Part shown: piece by piece, positions 19,337 to 27,902 of the stretch
Layout of the letters: every line of letters begins with the position of its first letter
Numbering within the stretch: position 1 is the first letter of the stretch
Assembly: GCA_018266075.1 (NCBI GenBank)
Contig: JAFEBB010000001.1
Coordinates: 62,001 to 126,000 of the forward strand
Length of the DNA: 64,000 nt
Reading direction: 5' to 3'
DNA from: Deltaproteobacteria bacterium
GTDB taxonomy: Bacteria > Myxococcota > Myxococcia > Myxococcales > SZAS-1
Position numbers and translations under genes: made by a program
The notes under the pieces: generated by a model
Seen by the model: the letters and a program-made list of their open reading frames with translations, nothing else
What the model was told of the DNA's origin: nothing
The model's database searches: none

Positions 19337-19507
19337 TCAGAATTCCCGCTCAGGGGCATGGACCAGCCGGTTCAGCGCCCGGATTCGATTCCGGTAATCA
19401 GATTGGGCGCCTCGGTAGGCTCCTTGGGCCCTTGGGCGTCCCTCGGCGACCGGGAGCATGAGGAAGAACGTCGTCCCGCGGCCGAGCTCGGTCTCCACCG
19501 GGTCGCT
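19337..19507 (-). pseudogene. remnant of a histidine kinase C-terminus, in frame after the stop of the next kinase
   Basis: Directly after the TGA (19508-19510) of the large histidine kinase, the same reading frame continues as SDPVETELGRGTTFFLMLP then VAEGRP, and runs to a TGA at 19337-19339. This resembles the last strand of an HATPase domain, and the intact kinase ends with the equivalent VESTLGSGSTFFFTVP. The 57 codons have no start or ribosome site of their own. They are best explained as the left-over 3' end of an ancestral or duplicated kinase. Confidence 0.7.
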
Positions 19508-22500
19508 TCAGTGCCTGGGAGCGTCGCTCTGGTCGTCAGAGACCTCGTTCGAAGGCTCCGCCACGGCCCGCGAGGTGGAATCGGTGCTGGGCACCGTGAA
19601 GAAGAAGGTGCTCCCGCTCCCGAGCGTGCTCTCCACCCACATCTTCCCGCCGTGCGCCTCCACGATGCCGCGGCTGATGGGAAGCCCCAGACCCGCGCCC
19701 TGCCGTGCGCCCTTCTTGGCCTGCCAGAAGCGATCGAAGACCCGTGGGAGCGCCTCGGGGGCGATGCCGCGCCCCGTATCCGCCACCCAGAACAGGACCG
19801 TGCCCTCTCGGAGCGCCGCCCCGATGCGGATGTGCCCGCCCGGCGTGGAGAACTTGATGGCGTTGCCGACGAGGTTCTCCACGACCTGCAGGAGTCGGTA
19901 CGGATCGCCCCAGACATCGGGAAGACCGGGGCTGAGCTCGAGCTGAACAGTCAGCGAGGAGGCCTCGGCGAGCGGCCGCTGCGACTCCATCGACTCTTCG
20001 AGCAGATCGTTTGGACTGACGCGCGTACGCTCGATGCTGAGCTGACCTGCCTCGATCACCGCGACGTCCAACAGGTCCTGGATCAAGCGATTCATTCGAG
20101 TCGCCGAGCGCTGAATGAGGGCTGTCGATCGGGAGCGTCGCCGTTCGGGCTCCTCCTTCAGCGACAGTGCGCCCACCTGCGACAGGATGACCGAGAGCGG
20201 GTTCCTCAAATCATGCGCCACCACCGCGAGCACCTGGTCCCGGAGCTGAGAGGCCTGCACGGCGGTTTCGTAGAGGCGTCCATTCTCGATGGCGAGGGTT
20301 GCGCGTTCGGCCAGGGCCTGCGCGAGCTCGAGATCGGCCTGGTGGAAGGCATGGGAGGGATCGGAAGAGATGAAGACCAGCGCCCCCAGGAGCTGACCCC
20401 GAACCAGGAGCGGAACATCCATGAGCGAGGCCGCATCGAGCGACTGGAGGAGCCGCAGATGCTCCGAGTTCTGCGCGATGGCCTCCAGATCCGAGTCCTC
20501 CACGCGCTCGATGAGCACCGGGTGCGGGTCATTGCCCACCATCCGAACAAACGCGGGCCATTGGCGCCGAATCGGGACCTTCTCCAGCTCCATGCCAATG
20601 GCGGCCATGGCCGGTGTACCGCATGCGACCTTCCACTGGAGATCTGAAGTACCGGGCGTGCCCAACTTCACGATGCACCAATCTGCAAAGTCGCGGACGA
20701 CGAGGCTGGCCACGTCCTCGAGGGTCCTCGAGTAGTCGAGCGAGGAGCCGAGGAGCGCGCTCACCTCGGTCATGAAGCGCTGGCGCCACTCCTGGCGCCG
20801 GCGCTCGGTCACATCACGCAGCACAACCGTGGAGATGTTCCCTCCCGCGAGCGAGAGCTTGGAGATGGAGGCCTCGGCGGAGAACTCCTCGCCGCTCTTT
20901 CGCCGGCCGAGGATCTGCGAGTGGCGCTCGGCCATGGTCCGGGAGCTCACCTCACCCCGGCCAAAGGCGTCGACGTCCTTCCGATGTCTTCCCTGATCCC
21001 GCTTGGGGATGAGGATGTCGAGCGGAGCGCCCAACGCTTCCTGTTTGGAGTAGCCGAAGATCTTCTCGGCGCCTTCGTTGAACAAGGTGATGCGCTGCGA
21101 TTCGTCGATGGAGATGATCGCCTCGGGCGAGAGGGAGATGATTCCTGCGAAGCGCGCCTGAGATGCCTTCAGGGCCTCCTCGGCCTTCTTCCGCTCCGAG
21201 ATGTCTTCGATCTGGGCGATGTAATAGATGGGTTTGCCATCCGGACCGCGCAGAATCGATCCACTCAGCATGATCCAGACGACCGACTTGTCTTTTCGGA
21301 TGTAGCGCTTTTCGAGTTGGTACTTGGGAATCTCACCGCGGGTGAGCTTTCCGACAAGGGCCAGGTCGGTGTCGAGGTCTTCCGGGTGGGTGATGTCCTG
21401 GAAGCGGAGCTTGGCAAGCTCTTCGGGCGAGTAGCCGGTGATTTCACACAGCGCCTGGTTCACGCGAAAGAACCGACCGTCGAGGTCCACCAGGCACATG
21501 CCGATGGGGGCTTCATCGATGGTGAGCCGGAAGCGCTCCTCTGATTCCCGGAGCTGGTGATTGGTTGCGCGCTCACGCTCCAGCAGCTCTTCCAGCTCGC
21601 GCGCGCGCTGGCGCTGTTCGGTGATGTCGCGGGTGATGGTCCCGGCGCCCAGGATCTTGCCGGTTTTTGCGTCGCGGATGTTGAAGTGCACGTCGGAGAC
21701 GGGGATCGACTCACCGGTTTGCCAATTTCGAAAGTAGGTCTCGCCTGCCCAGCGCCCCTTCTCCATCATTTCCTTCACGATCACGTCGTCGACGAACCCT
21801 CTGACGTCGGGTGGGTAGTAATCGCGAATCTGGGTTTGTCGAACGTCGAAGTCGGGAGGCAGCCCCACCATTCGAAGCGCTGCCGGATTGCCCCAGATTG
21901 GCTTGCCGCTGGGATCCGCGATGCCGATGAAGTCGGGAGAGTTCTCGAGCAGCGCCTGGAAGATCTGCCGCTCCTCGTCGAGGCGCTTCCGCTGGGTGAT
22001 GTCGCGGACGAACGCCTGCCAGCGACCGTCGGGGAGGATGTTCGCGCTCACGTCCACGGGCAGGTACGAGCCGTCCTTGCGCTTGTGGCGCCACTCGCCG
22101 CGCTCGACCTTGCCCGGCGCGAGCAGCTTGGACCTCGTCTCCATGAGCCGGGCCACGTCCTCGGCGGGAATGATGTCCAGGATGGTCTTGCCGATAAGCT
22201 CCTGGCGCGTATAGCCGAGCATCTCGCACGCGGCCTGGTTCACGTCGATGAAGCGGGCGTCGAGATCCGCCAGGAAGAAGGCATCCGGGGCGAGCTCGAT
22301 GAGCTCGCGCAGGTTGCGCTCCGATCGGTCGAGGCGATCGCGGGCCTCTTCGGCCGTCTGGCGGCTGCGCCTCATGACGTGAGCCAGGTACACCGCGACG
22401 ACGCCGTCGATTGAGAAAAGAGCGGCCTGCCACGCTGCGTTCGAGGGCGAATACCCCGCCCGCGTCACGAACCAGATGGCGCCGAGCACCATGCTCAAGG

Positions 22501-22717
22501 CAGTGGCGAGAATGCCGGGGCCCGAGCCCGCGAGGATGCTCACGGCGAGCAGGGCGCCAAAGAACAGGACATAGGGTGCGCCGGTGCCGGTGATGGGCTC
22601 GAACACGATGCGCAGGCCGAAGGCAGCCGCCACCGTCGCAACGGCGAGGCCATAGCGCGCGGCCGCATGCCCGCGGAGCAAGCGCATCACCGGCCCGCTC
22701 TGAGCCGACGAACCCAT
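19508..22717 (-). CDS. membrane multi-PAS/GAF sensor histidine kinase
   Basis: A 1069 aa kinase. The start is ATG at 22717 (MGSSAQSG); GTG at 22720 is adjacent. Residues 25-120 contain about four hydrophobic helices (KdpD/DUF4118-like, VLFFGALLAVSILAGSG). At least four PAS domains follow, each ending in characteristic PAC strings (QAFVRDITQRKRL, GAGTITRDITEQRQR, IAQIEDISERKKA, VVLRDVTERRR). A GAF region (about 650-800) precedes HisKA (VAVVAHDLRNPLSVILS) and HATPase_c (VENLVGNAIKFS; ADTGRGI; GLGLPISRG). It is a multi-input sensor without an attached receiver. The long repeated PAS architecture suggests internal duplication. The divergent kinase gene starts 198 bp away, so the two share a promoter region. 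Confidence 0.94.
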   Translation of the reverse strand: MGSSAQSGPVMRLLRGHAAARYGLAVATVAAAFGLRIVFEPITGTGAPYVLFFGALLAVSILAGSGPGILATALSMVLGAIWFVTRAGYSPSNAAWQAALFSIDGVVAVYLAHVMRRSRQTAEEARDRLDRSERNLRELIELAPDAFFLADLDARFIDVNQAACEMLGYTRQELIGKTILDIIPAEDVARLMETRSKLLAPGKVERGEWRHKRKDGSYLPVDVSANILPDGRWQAFVRDITQRKRLDEERQIFQALLENSPDFIGIADPSGKPIWGNPAALRMVGLPPDFDVRQTQIRDYYPPDVRGFVDDVIVKEMMEKGRWAGETYFRNWQTGESIPVSDVHFNIRDAKTGKILGAGTITRDITEQRQRARELEELLERERATNHQLRESEERFRLTIDEAPIGMCLVDLDGRFFRVNQALCEITGYSPEELAKLRFQDITHPEDLDTDLALVGKLTRGEIPKYQLEKRYIRKDKSVVWIMLSGSILRGPDGKPIYYIAQIEDISERKKAEEALKASQARFAGIISLSPEAIISIDESQRITLFNEGAEKIFGYSKQEALGAPLDILIPKRDQGRHRKDVDAFGRGEVSSRTMAERHSQILGRRKSGEEFSAEASISKLSLAGGNISTVVLRDVTERRRQEWRQRFMTEVSALLGSSLDYSRTLEDVASLVVRDFADWCIVKLGTPGTSDLQWKVACGTPAMAAIGMELEKVPIRRQWPAFVRMVGNDPHPVLIERVEDSDLEAIAQNSEHLRLLQSLDAASLMDVPLLVRGQLLGALVFISSDPSHAFHQADLELAQALAERATLAIENGRLYETAVQASQLRDQVLAVVAHDLRNPLSVILSQVGALSLKEEPERRRSRSTALIQRSATRMNRLIQDLLDVAVIEAGQLSIERTRVSPNDLLEESMESQRPLAEASSLTVQLELSPGLPDVWGDPYRLLQVVENLVGNAIKFSTPGGHIRIGAALREGTVLFWVADTGRGIAPEALPRVFDRFWQAKKGARQGAGLGLPISRGIVEAHGGKMWVESTLGSGSTFFFTVPSTDSTSRAVAEPSNEVSDDQSDAPRH

Positions 22718-22915
22718 CACTGGAAACTAGGCACTTGGCACCCGCCCCGTTTGTCGCAACCCACCTGCACGTTAGAACAGCGGGCAACGACACGAGCGGA
22801 TGCGCCCTTTTGGGGTGCAAGGCCCCTGGAGCGCGCCAGGCAATGGCCGACATCGCCCTTCCCCGTCTCCTTATCGGAGAAGCGGAGAATTCATAGACCT
22901 GTCACGGAGGTTCGG

Positions 22916-24376
22916 ATGCTCGTTCGCTCATCCACGGGCGTTTCCATCCACCGCGCCACACAGGTTGCAACGCTGATCGCGCTGCTGCTCGCCGCGCTCG
23001 TCGCCGGGGCGCTGATCCTGCTCACCGCGCTTCAAGCCTCGTCGGGCAACGTTCTCCGCGCTTCGGTCAATGGAGTTCGGCAGGGAGACGCGACGCGCGC
23101 AGCCATTCTGAGCTTCGAGCGCTCTCCAGACCTCCTGGTCCGGTCGCAGGCGGAGGCGAGCACTGAGCAAGGCCTCTCCGACGCCCGGTCGAACGCCCGA
23201 ACCGAGAAACAGCGGGCCGCGCTCGAACGGGCAAGCGCGGCCGTGAGGCAGTACTTCGCGACCGCCAATCGCCCCGGCGCCGCCCCGAATGAGCGCGAAC
23301 AGAGCCTCCAGGAAGCGCTCACGGCGCTCAATGCGCTCTCCCAGACCAACATCGCCGAGGCCAATTCGGCGGTGCAGCGCTCCGCGCGCTGGGACAGGTG
23401 GGGCGACTGGCTGGGGTACACCGGCGGTGGACTTCTGGTGGCGACCCTGCTCGGAGCGGCCATCTGGTTGCGTCGATACGTCTCGGAGCCGTCGCGCGAC
23501 CTGCAGAATGCCGTGGGGCGCTTCGTGGGAGGCGATCACGAGGCCCGCGCCCCCGAGATCGGCGCGGCGGAGCTGCGCCTGACCTCGATGCACTTCAACC
23601 GGCTGGCGCTGGAGCAGGTCCGACGGCGCGAGGAGCGCTTGACCTACCTCTCCGGGGTGGCCCACGAGCTCCGCGAGCCGCTCTCGGCCCTCAGCATGTC
23701 GCTCGGACTGGTCGCTCCGGATCGCGCGCTGCCTCCAGAGCCAGAGCTGCGGCGCCTCCTGGCGCTGATGAAACGTCACGTCGAGCGCTTGAACCACCAG
23801 CTCGGCGACTTCGTCGAGACCGTGAGAATCGAATCTGGCCGTCTGGAGCTGCTGACCGAGGTCGAGGACCTCAACGAGCTCGTCGCGAGCCTCTCCGAGC
23901 ACTTTCAGGGAGTGACGGAGCGGCACCACGTGGAGATCGCAGTGCCCGGGCGGCCGCTGGTGGTGCGCTGCGACATCATCCGGATCGAGGAGGTCATCAC
24001 CAGCCTCCTGGCAAATGCTGCGCGGCGCTCGATCGACGGCGCCGAGCTGCGCATCGCCTTGGATGTCGACCAGAGCGAGGCGGTGGTGACGGTCAATGAC
24101 GATGGTGAGCACCTCTCCTCGAGCGAGCTGGAGCACATCTGGGACCACTTCAAGCCCACCCCGACCTCGACCACGAACGGGCTGGTCGGCCAGGGGCTGT
24201 CGCTCTCCACCGTTCGGCGAATCGTGAACGCGCACGGGGGCGAGGTCTTCGCCCGGCGCGAGCCCGACGACTCCACGACGTTCGGCTTCCGGCTGCCGCT
24301 GCTGCTGAGGCGTCCAGAGCAATTCCCGGTTCAACCCGAGGGCAGCGCCCCCTCACCCGATGGGCACCAGGAGTAG
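22916..24376 (+). CDS. two-transmembrane sensor histidine kinase with degenerate G1 box
   Basis: A 486 aa membrane kinase. TM1 is near residues 16-42 (ATLIALLLAALVAGALILL), an extracytoplasmic helical sensor follows (about 43-165), TM2 is near 168-187, then a HAMP-like linker. The dimerisation helix has VAHELREPLS as phospho-site. The ATPase domain has the N box SLLANAARRS. The G1 box reads NDDGEHLS instead of DxGxGI, and the G2-like motif is GLVGQGLSLSTV, so ATP binding may be weakened. The start is backed by CACGGAGG 6-13 bp upstream. The receiver gene follows 3 bp after the stop, giving a clear two-component pair. Confidence 0.92.
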   Translation: MLVRSSTGVSIHRATQVATLIALLLAALVAGALILLTALQASSGNVLRASVNGVRQGDATRAAILSFERSPDLLVRSQAEASTEQGLSDARSNARTEKQRAALERASAAVRQYFATANRPGAAPNEREQSLQEALTALNALSQTNIAEANSAVQRSARWDRWGDWLGYTGGGLLVATLLGAAIWLRRYVSEPSRDLQNAVGRFVGGDHEARAPEIGAAELRLTSMHFNRLALEQVRRREERLTYLSGVAHELREPLSALSMSLGLVAPDRALPPEPELRRLLALMKRHVERLNHQLGDFVETVRIESGRLELLTEVEDLNELVASLSEHFQGVTERHHVEIAVPGRPLVVRCDIIRIEEVITSLLANAARRSIDGAELRIALDVDQSEAVVTVNDDGEHLSSSELEHIWDHFKPTPTSTTNGLVGQGLSLSTVRRIVNAHGGEVFARREPDDSTTFGFRLPLLLRRPEQFPVQPEGSAPSPDGHQE

Positions 24377-24379
24377 GCC

Positions 24380-24766
24380 ATGGCCGACATCCTGGTGGTG
24401 GAGGACGAGCCGGACATCGGCGAGCTGATTCAGCAGTTTCTCGAGGGCGAGGGGCACACGGTCCGGCGTGCCGCGAACGGGAAGGAGGCCCTCATCATGC
24501 AGAGCCAGCGGCTGCCCGAGGTGGTGTTGATGGACATCCAGATGCCGGAGCTCAGCGGCACCGAGATGGCGGAGCGGATGTTCGTGGAGAACGCGGGGCG
24601 AGAGTGCATCCCCATCGTGGTGACATCGGCCTCGACGGAGCTGGTGCGCACGGCCAGAGCCATCGGGACGCCCTACGCCCTGCCCAAGCCGTTCTACCCG
24701 GAGGCCTTGCTGGCCGTGGTCGACCGCGCGCTGCGGGAGCGTCGAATCCCCAAGCCCGCTTGGTGA
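24380..24766 (+). CDS. single-domain response regulator (CheY-like)
   Basis: A 128 aa stand-alone receiver. The acidic pocket is VEDE (residues 8-10), the phospho-acceptor Asp52 sits in VLMDIQMPE, the switch Thr is in VVTSAS and the conserved Lys in LPKPF. No output domain is attached, so it must act through protein contacts or a phosphorelay. It is cotranscribed with the upstream kinase (3-bp gap) and is the only receiver near four histidine kinases. It converges with menB with a 19-bp gap. Confidence 0.95.
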   Translation: MADILVVEDEPDIGELIQQFLEGEGHTVRRAANGKEALIMQSQRLPEVVLMDIQMPELSGTEMAERMFVENAGRECIPIVVTSASTELVRTARAIGTPYALPKPFYPEALLAVVDRALRERRIPKPAW

Positions 24767-24785
24767 GCGGGTGATCGTCCCGGGC

Positions 24786-25685
24786 TCAATAGGCCCAAGG
24801 AAACTTCTTCCAGTCCGGGGGGCGCTTCTCGAGGAAGGAATCGCGGCCCTCGGCGGCCTCGTCGGTGCCGTAGGCGAGCCGGGTGGCCTCACCGGCGAAG
24901 ACCTGCTGGCCCACCAGCCCGTCGTCGATGGCGTTGAAGGCGAACTTGAGCATGCGCTGGGCGGTGGGGCTCTTGCCGCAGATCTTCTTGGCCCACGCGA
25001 GCGCCGTCTTTTCCAGTTCGGCGTGCGGGACCACGGCGTTCACCATGCCCATGCGGTGCGCGTCGTCGGCGCTGTACGTGTCGCCGAGGAAGAAGATCTC
25101 CCGCGCGAACTTCTGGCCCACCTGGCGCGCGAGGTACGCCGAGCCGAAGCCGCCGTCGAAGCTGGCCACGTCGGCGTCGGTCTGCTTGAAGCGCGCGTGC
25201 TCCTTGCTCGCAATGCTGAGATCGCAAACGACGTGCAGGCTGTGTCCTCCGCCCGCGGCCCAGCCGGGAAGAACGCAGATCACCGGCTTGGGCATGAAGC
25301 GGATGAGGCGCTGCACCTCCAGGATGTGCAAGCGGCCCGCGCGCGCGGGGTCGATGGTGTCGGACGTCGTCCCCTCGGCGTACTTGTAGCCGTCCTTGCC
25401 GCGGATGCGCTGGTCGCCGCCGGAGCAGAACGCCCAGCCGCCGTCCTTCGGAGACGGACCATTGCCGGTGATGAGCACGCAGCCGACGTCCGAGCTCATG
25501 CGCGCGTGATCGAGCGCGCGGTAGAGCTCGTCGACGGTCTTGGGCCGGAAGGCGTTGCGCACCTCGGGCCGATTGAAGGCCACGCGCACGGCCCCCACGT
25601 CCACCGCGCGGTGGTAGGTGATGTCGGTGAACCCGAAGCCGGGCACCTCGCGCCACGCGGCTGAGTCGAAGAGCTCGGAGACCAT
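24786..25685 (-). CDS. menB: 1,4-dihydroxy-2-naphthoyl-CoA synthase
   Basis: Crotonase-fold enzyme of menaquinone synthesis: intramolecular Claisen condensation of o-succinylbenzoyl-CoA. The 299 aa length fits. MenB-specific blocks are visible: ITYHRAVDVGAVRVAFNRPEVRNAF, WAFCSGGDQRIRG (oxyanion hole), GWAAGGGHSLHVVCDLSIAS, TDADVASFDGGFGSAYLARQ and the C-terminal PPDWKKFPWAY. The long MenB insert with DGGFGS separates it from ordinary enoyl-CoA hydratases. No other men gene is nearby, so the pathway genes are scattered in this genome. The gene is not obviously linked to its signalling neighbours. Confidence 0.95.
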   Translation of the reverse strand: MVSELFDSAAWREVPGFGFTDITYHRAVDVGAVRVAFNRPEVRNAFRPKTVDELYRALDHARMSSDVGCVLITGNGPSPKDGGWAFCSGGDQRIRGKDGYKYAEGTTSDTIDPARAGRLHILEVQRLIRFMPKPVICVLPGWAAGGGHSLHVVCDLSIASKEHARFKQTDADVASFDGGFGSAYLARQVGQKFAREIFFLGDTYSADDAHRMGMVNAVVPHAELEKTALAWAKKICGKSPTAQRMLKFAFNAIDDGLVGQQVFAGEATRLAYGTDEAAEGRDSFLEKRPPDWKKFPWAY

Positions 25686-25748
25686 GCGTTCCCTCGGCGG
25701 AAGCCGACGCTCTATACAGCGCCGGCTGGCCCGCGTCGCGCCAAGGCG

Positions 25749-27776
25749 TCAGAGCTCACGCGGGAGGGGGAGCTTGAAGGTCACGGTGGTGCCGCCGCCG
25801 GCCGGCGAGCTCACGTGCACGTCGCCGCCGTGGTCGGTGAGAATTCTCTTCACCAAGGCGAGCCCGAGCCCGGTGCCCTGGGCCTTGGTGGTGAAGAACG
25901 GCTCGAAGATGCGCGGCCGCAGCTCGGGCGCGATGCCCGAACCGGCGTCGCGGATGTCGATTCGCACCCTGGCGTGACCGTTGCTGCCGTCGAGGCTGGC
26001 GCGAATTTCGATTGGCCCGCCTGCGGGCATGGCCTGGGCGCCGTTGTGGAGCACGTTCACCAGCGCCTGGCACATCATGCGGCGGTCCATGGGCACCGGC
26101 GGCAGGTCCGACGCGAGCTGCACCTGCACCGTCACCTTTCCCTGCCGCTGATCGGCGATGTCCAGGTGCGCCAGCGCCAGCGACTCCTGGATCACCCCGC
26201 CCAGCTCCTCGGGCTGCAGGTTCGGCGAGGGCGGCCGCGCGTAGTGCAGCAGGTCGGTGACCATGTTGTTGAGGCGCTCGCCCTCCTGCTGGACCACGTC
26301 GAGCAGCGCCCGCGCTTCGGGCCGCTGGTTCACCATCGGCGAGAGCACGCTCACCGCGTTGAAGATGGAGCCCAGCGGGTTTCGCACCTCGTGCGCCACC
26401 ATCGCCGAGAGCTCGCCCAGCCCCGCCAGGCGCTCGGTGCGCACCACCTCGGCGCGCGCCTCGGCGAGCTCGGCGTAGCTCTGCCGCAGGGACTCGTAGA
26501 GCCGCGCGTTCACCACGCAGAGCGCCACATGGTTGAGCGCCGCCTGCGCCCGAGCCACGCTCTCCGGCGGGAAGGGCCGCGGGCCGCGCACGTCGTCGAG
26601 CACGGCGGCGCCCACCAGCTCCTCGCGGCAGATGAGCGGGACGGCCAGGAGCGCCTTCTGACCGAACTGCTGCACCAGCTCGCGCTGCACGGGGATGAGC
26701 GTGGTGCGCACGTCCTCGATCACCACCGGCTGGCGGGTCCGCGCAGCGCGAGCCGCCGCCGAGGGCGCGGTGAGCGGGATGGTCACCTGGTGCGCGACGT
26801 CGCGGTGGCCCATCGACGAGGCCATCTTCGCGAGCTGCCGTGACTTCTCGTCGTAGAGCAGGATGAAGCAGTTCGACACGTCGAGCAGCTTCACCATGGC
26901 GTCGCACGCCGCGTCGAGGATGACCTCCAGCTGGAGCGTGCCCGAGGTGATGCGCGCCAGGTCGAGCATGAGCCGCGTGTCGCTGAGCTGCCGGCTGGCG
27001 AGGCCGTGGTCGTCGGCGTTGTCGATGGCCGAGGCCACCAGCCGGCCGAAGAGCCGCAGGATCTCGTTGGAGTGGGAGAGGCCGGGTCCAGCCAGCACCA
27101 GGAGCTCCGGGCCGCCCCGGGTGTCGAGCGGCAGGTACACATGGCTCGGGTCGAGCTCGGGGCCCTGGTAGCAAGGCCGCCCCTCACGCAGCGCCTCGAA
27201 CGCGTACGCCGGTTCGAGCTTCACCTCCGGATCGGTGAGCGCGTCCACGGTCATGAGCGCGTCGAGCTCCAGCCGGTAGAAGCCCGCCCAGAAGCTGCCC
27301 GTGCGGAGCTGCTCCAGCACCTGGCGCCGCACCACCGCGCCGGTGCGCGAGGCGACCAGCGTGGTGGCGATCTCCACCAGCACCAGCGCGAGGTCGTGCT
27401 CCGCCTGGCGGCTGCGGTTGCTGAGCACCACCACCACGGTGAAGGGCTCGCCCTCGGCCGAGGGAAACGTGCTGGTCTGGGTGAAGATCTCCAGCTCCCG
27501 GCCGTCGCGGGCGAGCAGGCGCGAGCTCAACCCGCCGGGAGCCAATGGCCTGCCCGAACCGCGCCGCACGGTGCGATCCAGGAGCCGCCGCCGGTCGGTT
27601 GGGGCGAGGAACTCGATGACGTCGCGGCCCTCGGCATCGTCGCGGCTGTAGCCCGAGAGCTCGAGCCATGCCTCGTTCACCGCCTGGAGCTTCTGCTCGC
27701 GGAACACGATCACCGGCCACTCGAAGAGCTCGATGTGGGCGCGGATCTCCGCAAGGGTGAAGGTCGGCGGGGACAT
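25749..27776 (-). CDS. PAS-GAF sensor histidine kinase
   Basis: A 675 aa cytosolic kinase. Residues 1-120 are a PAS domain (MSPPTFTLAEIRAHIELF; AVNEAWLELSGYSRDDAEG). A GAF-like region of variable spacing follows, with a second GAF near 280-430 (LDVSNCFILLYDEKSRQL; AVPLICREELVGAAV). HisKA has the site MVAHEVRNPLGSIF and HATPase_c has LVNVLHNGAQAM, RDAGSGI and GTGLGLALVKRI. This is a NtrB/AtoS-like catalytic core (AHEVRNPL). Longer in-frame codons upstream overlap the divergent reductase gene and are not part of it. No receiver is adjacent. Confidence 0.92.
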   Translation of the reverse strand: MSPPTFTLAEIRAHIELFEWPVIVFREQKLQAVNEAWLELSGYSRDDAEGRDVIEFLAPTDRRRLLDRTVRRGSGRPLAPGGLSSRLLARDGRELEIFTQTSTFPSAEGEPFTVVVVLSNRSRQAEHDLALVLVEIATTLVASRTGAVVRRQVLEQLRTGSFWAGFYRLELDALMTVDALTDPEVKLEPAYAFEALREGRPCYQGPELDPSHVYLPLDTRGGPELLVLAGPGLSHSNEILRLFGRLVASAIDNADDHGLASRQLSDTRLMLDLARITSGTLQLEVILDAACDAMVKLLDVSNCFILLYDEKSRQLAKMASSMGHRDVAHQVTIPLTAPSAAARAARTRQPVVIEDVRTTLIPVQRELVQQFGQKALLAVPLICREELVGAAVLDDVRGPRPFPPESVARAQAALNHVALCVVNARLYESLRQSYAELAEARAEVVRTERLAGLGELSAMVAHEVRNPLGSIFNAVSVLSPMVNQRPEARALLDVVQQEGERLNNMVTDLLHYARPPSPNLQPEELGGVIQESLALAHLDIADQRQGKVTVQVQLASDLPPVPMDRRMMCQALVNVLHNGAQAMPAGGPIEIRASLDGSNGHARVRIDIRDAGSGIAPELRPRIFEPFFTTKAQGTGLGLALVKRILTDHGGDVHVSSPAGGGTTVTFKLPLPREL

Positions 27777-27902
27777 CGTCGTGTCGGGACTCCACGGCGG
27801 AGCCGTGTTCTCCAAGGAACGTCCTATCGCAGCGCCGGGCAGTGCGCACGCCGGGGTGCACCGAGGTGAACCCGCCCGGGGTTCGGTGTATGTGTGCGAC
27901 CG

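Noticed and set aside
24751-24775. Terminator between the receiver gene and menB
   Set aside because: CCCGCT/AGCGGG forms a 6-bp stem only, overlapping the receiver stop, with no T run on either strand.
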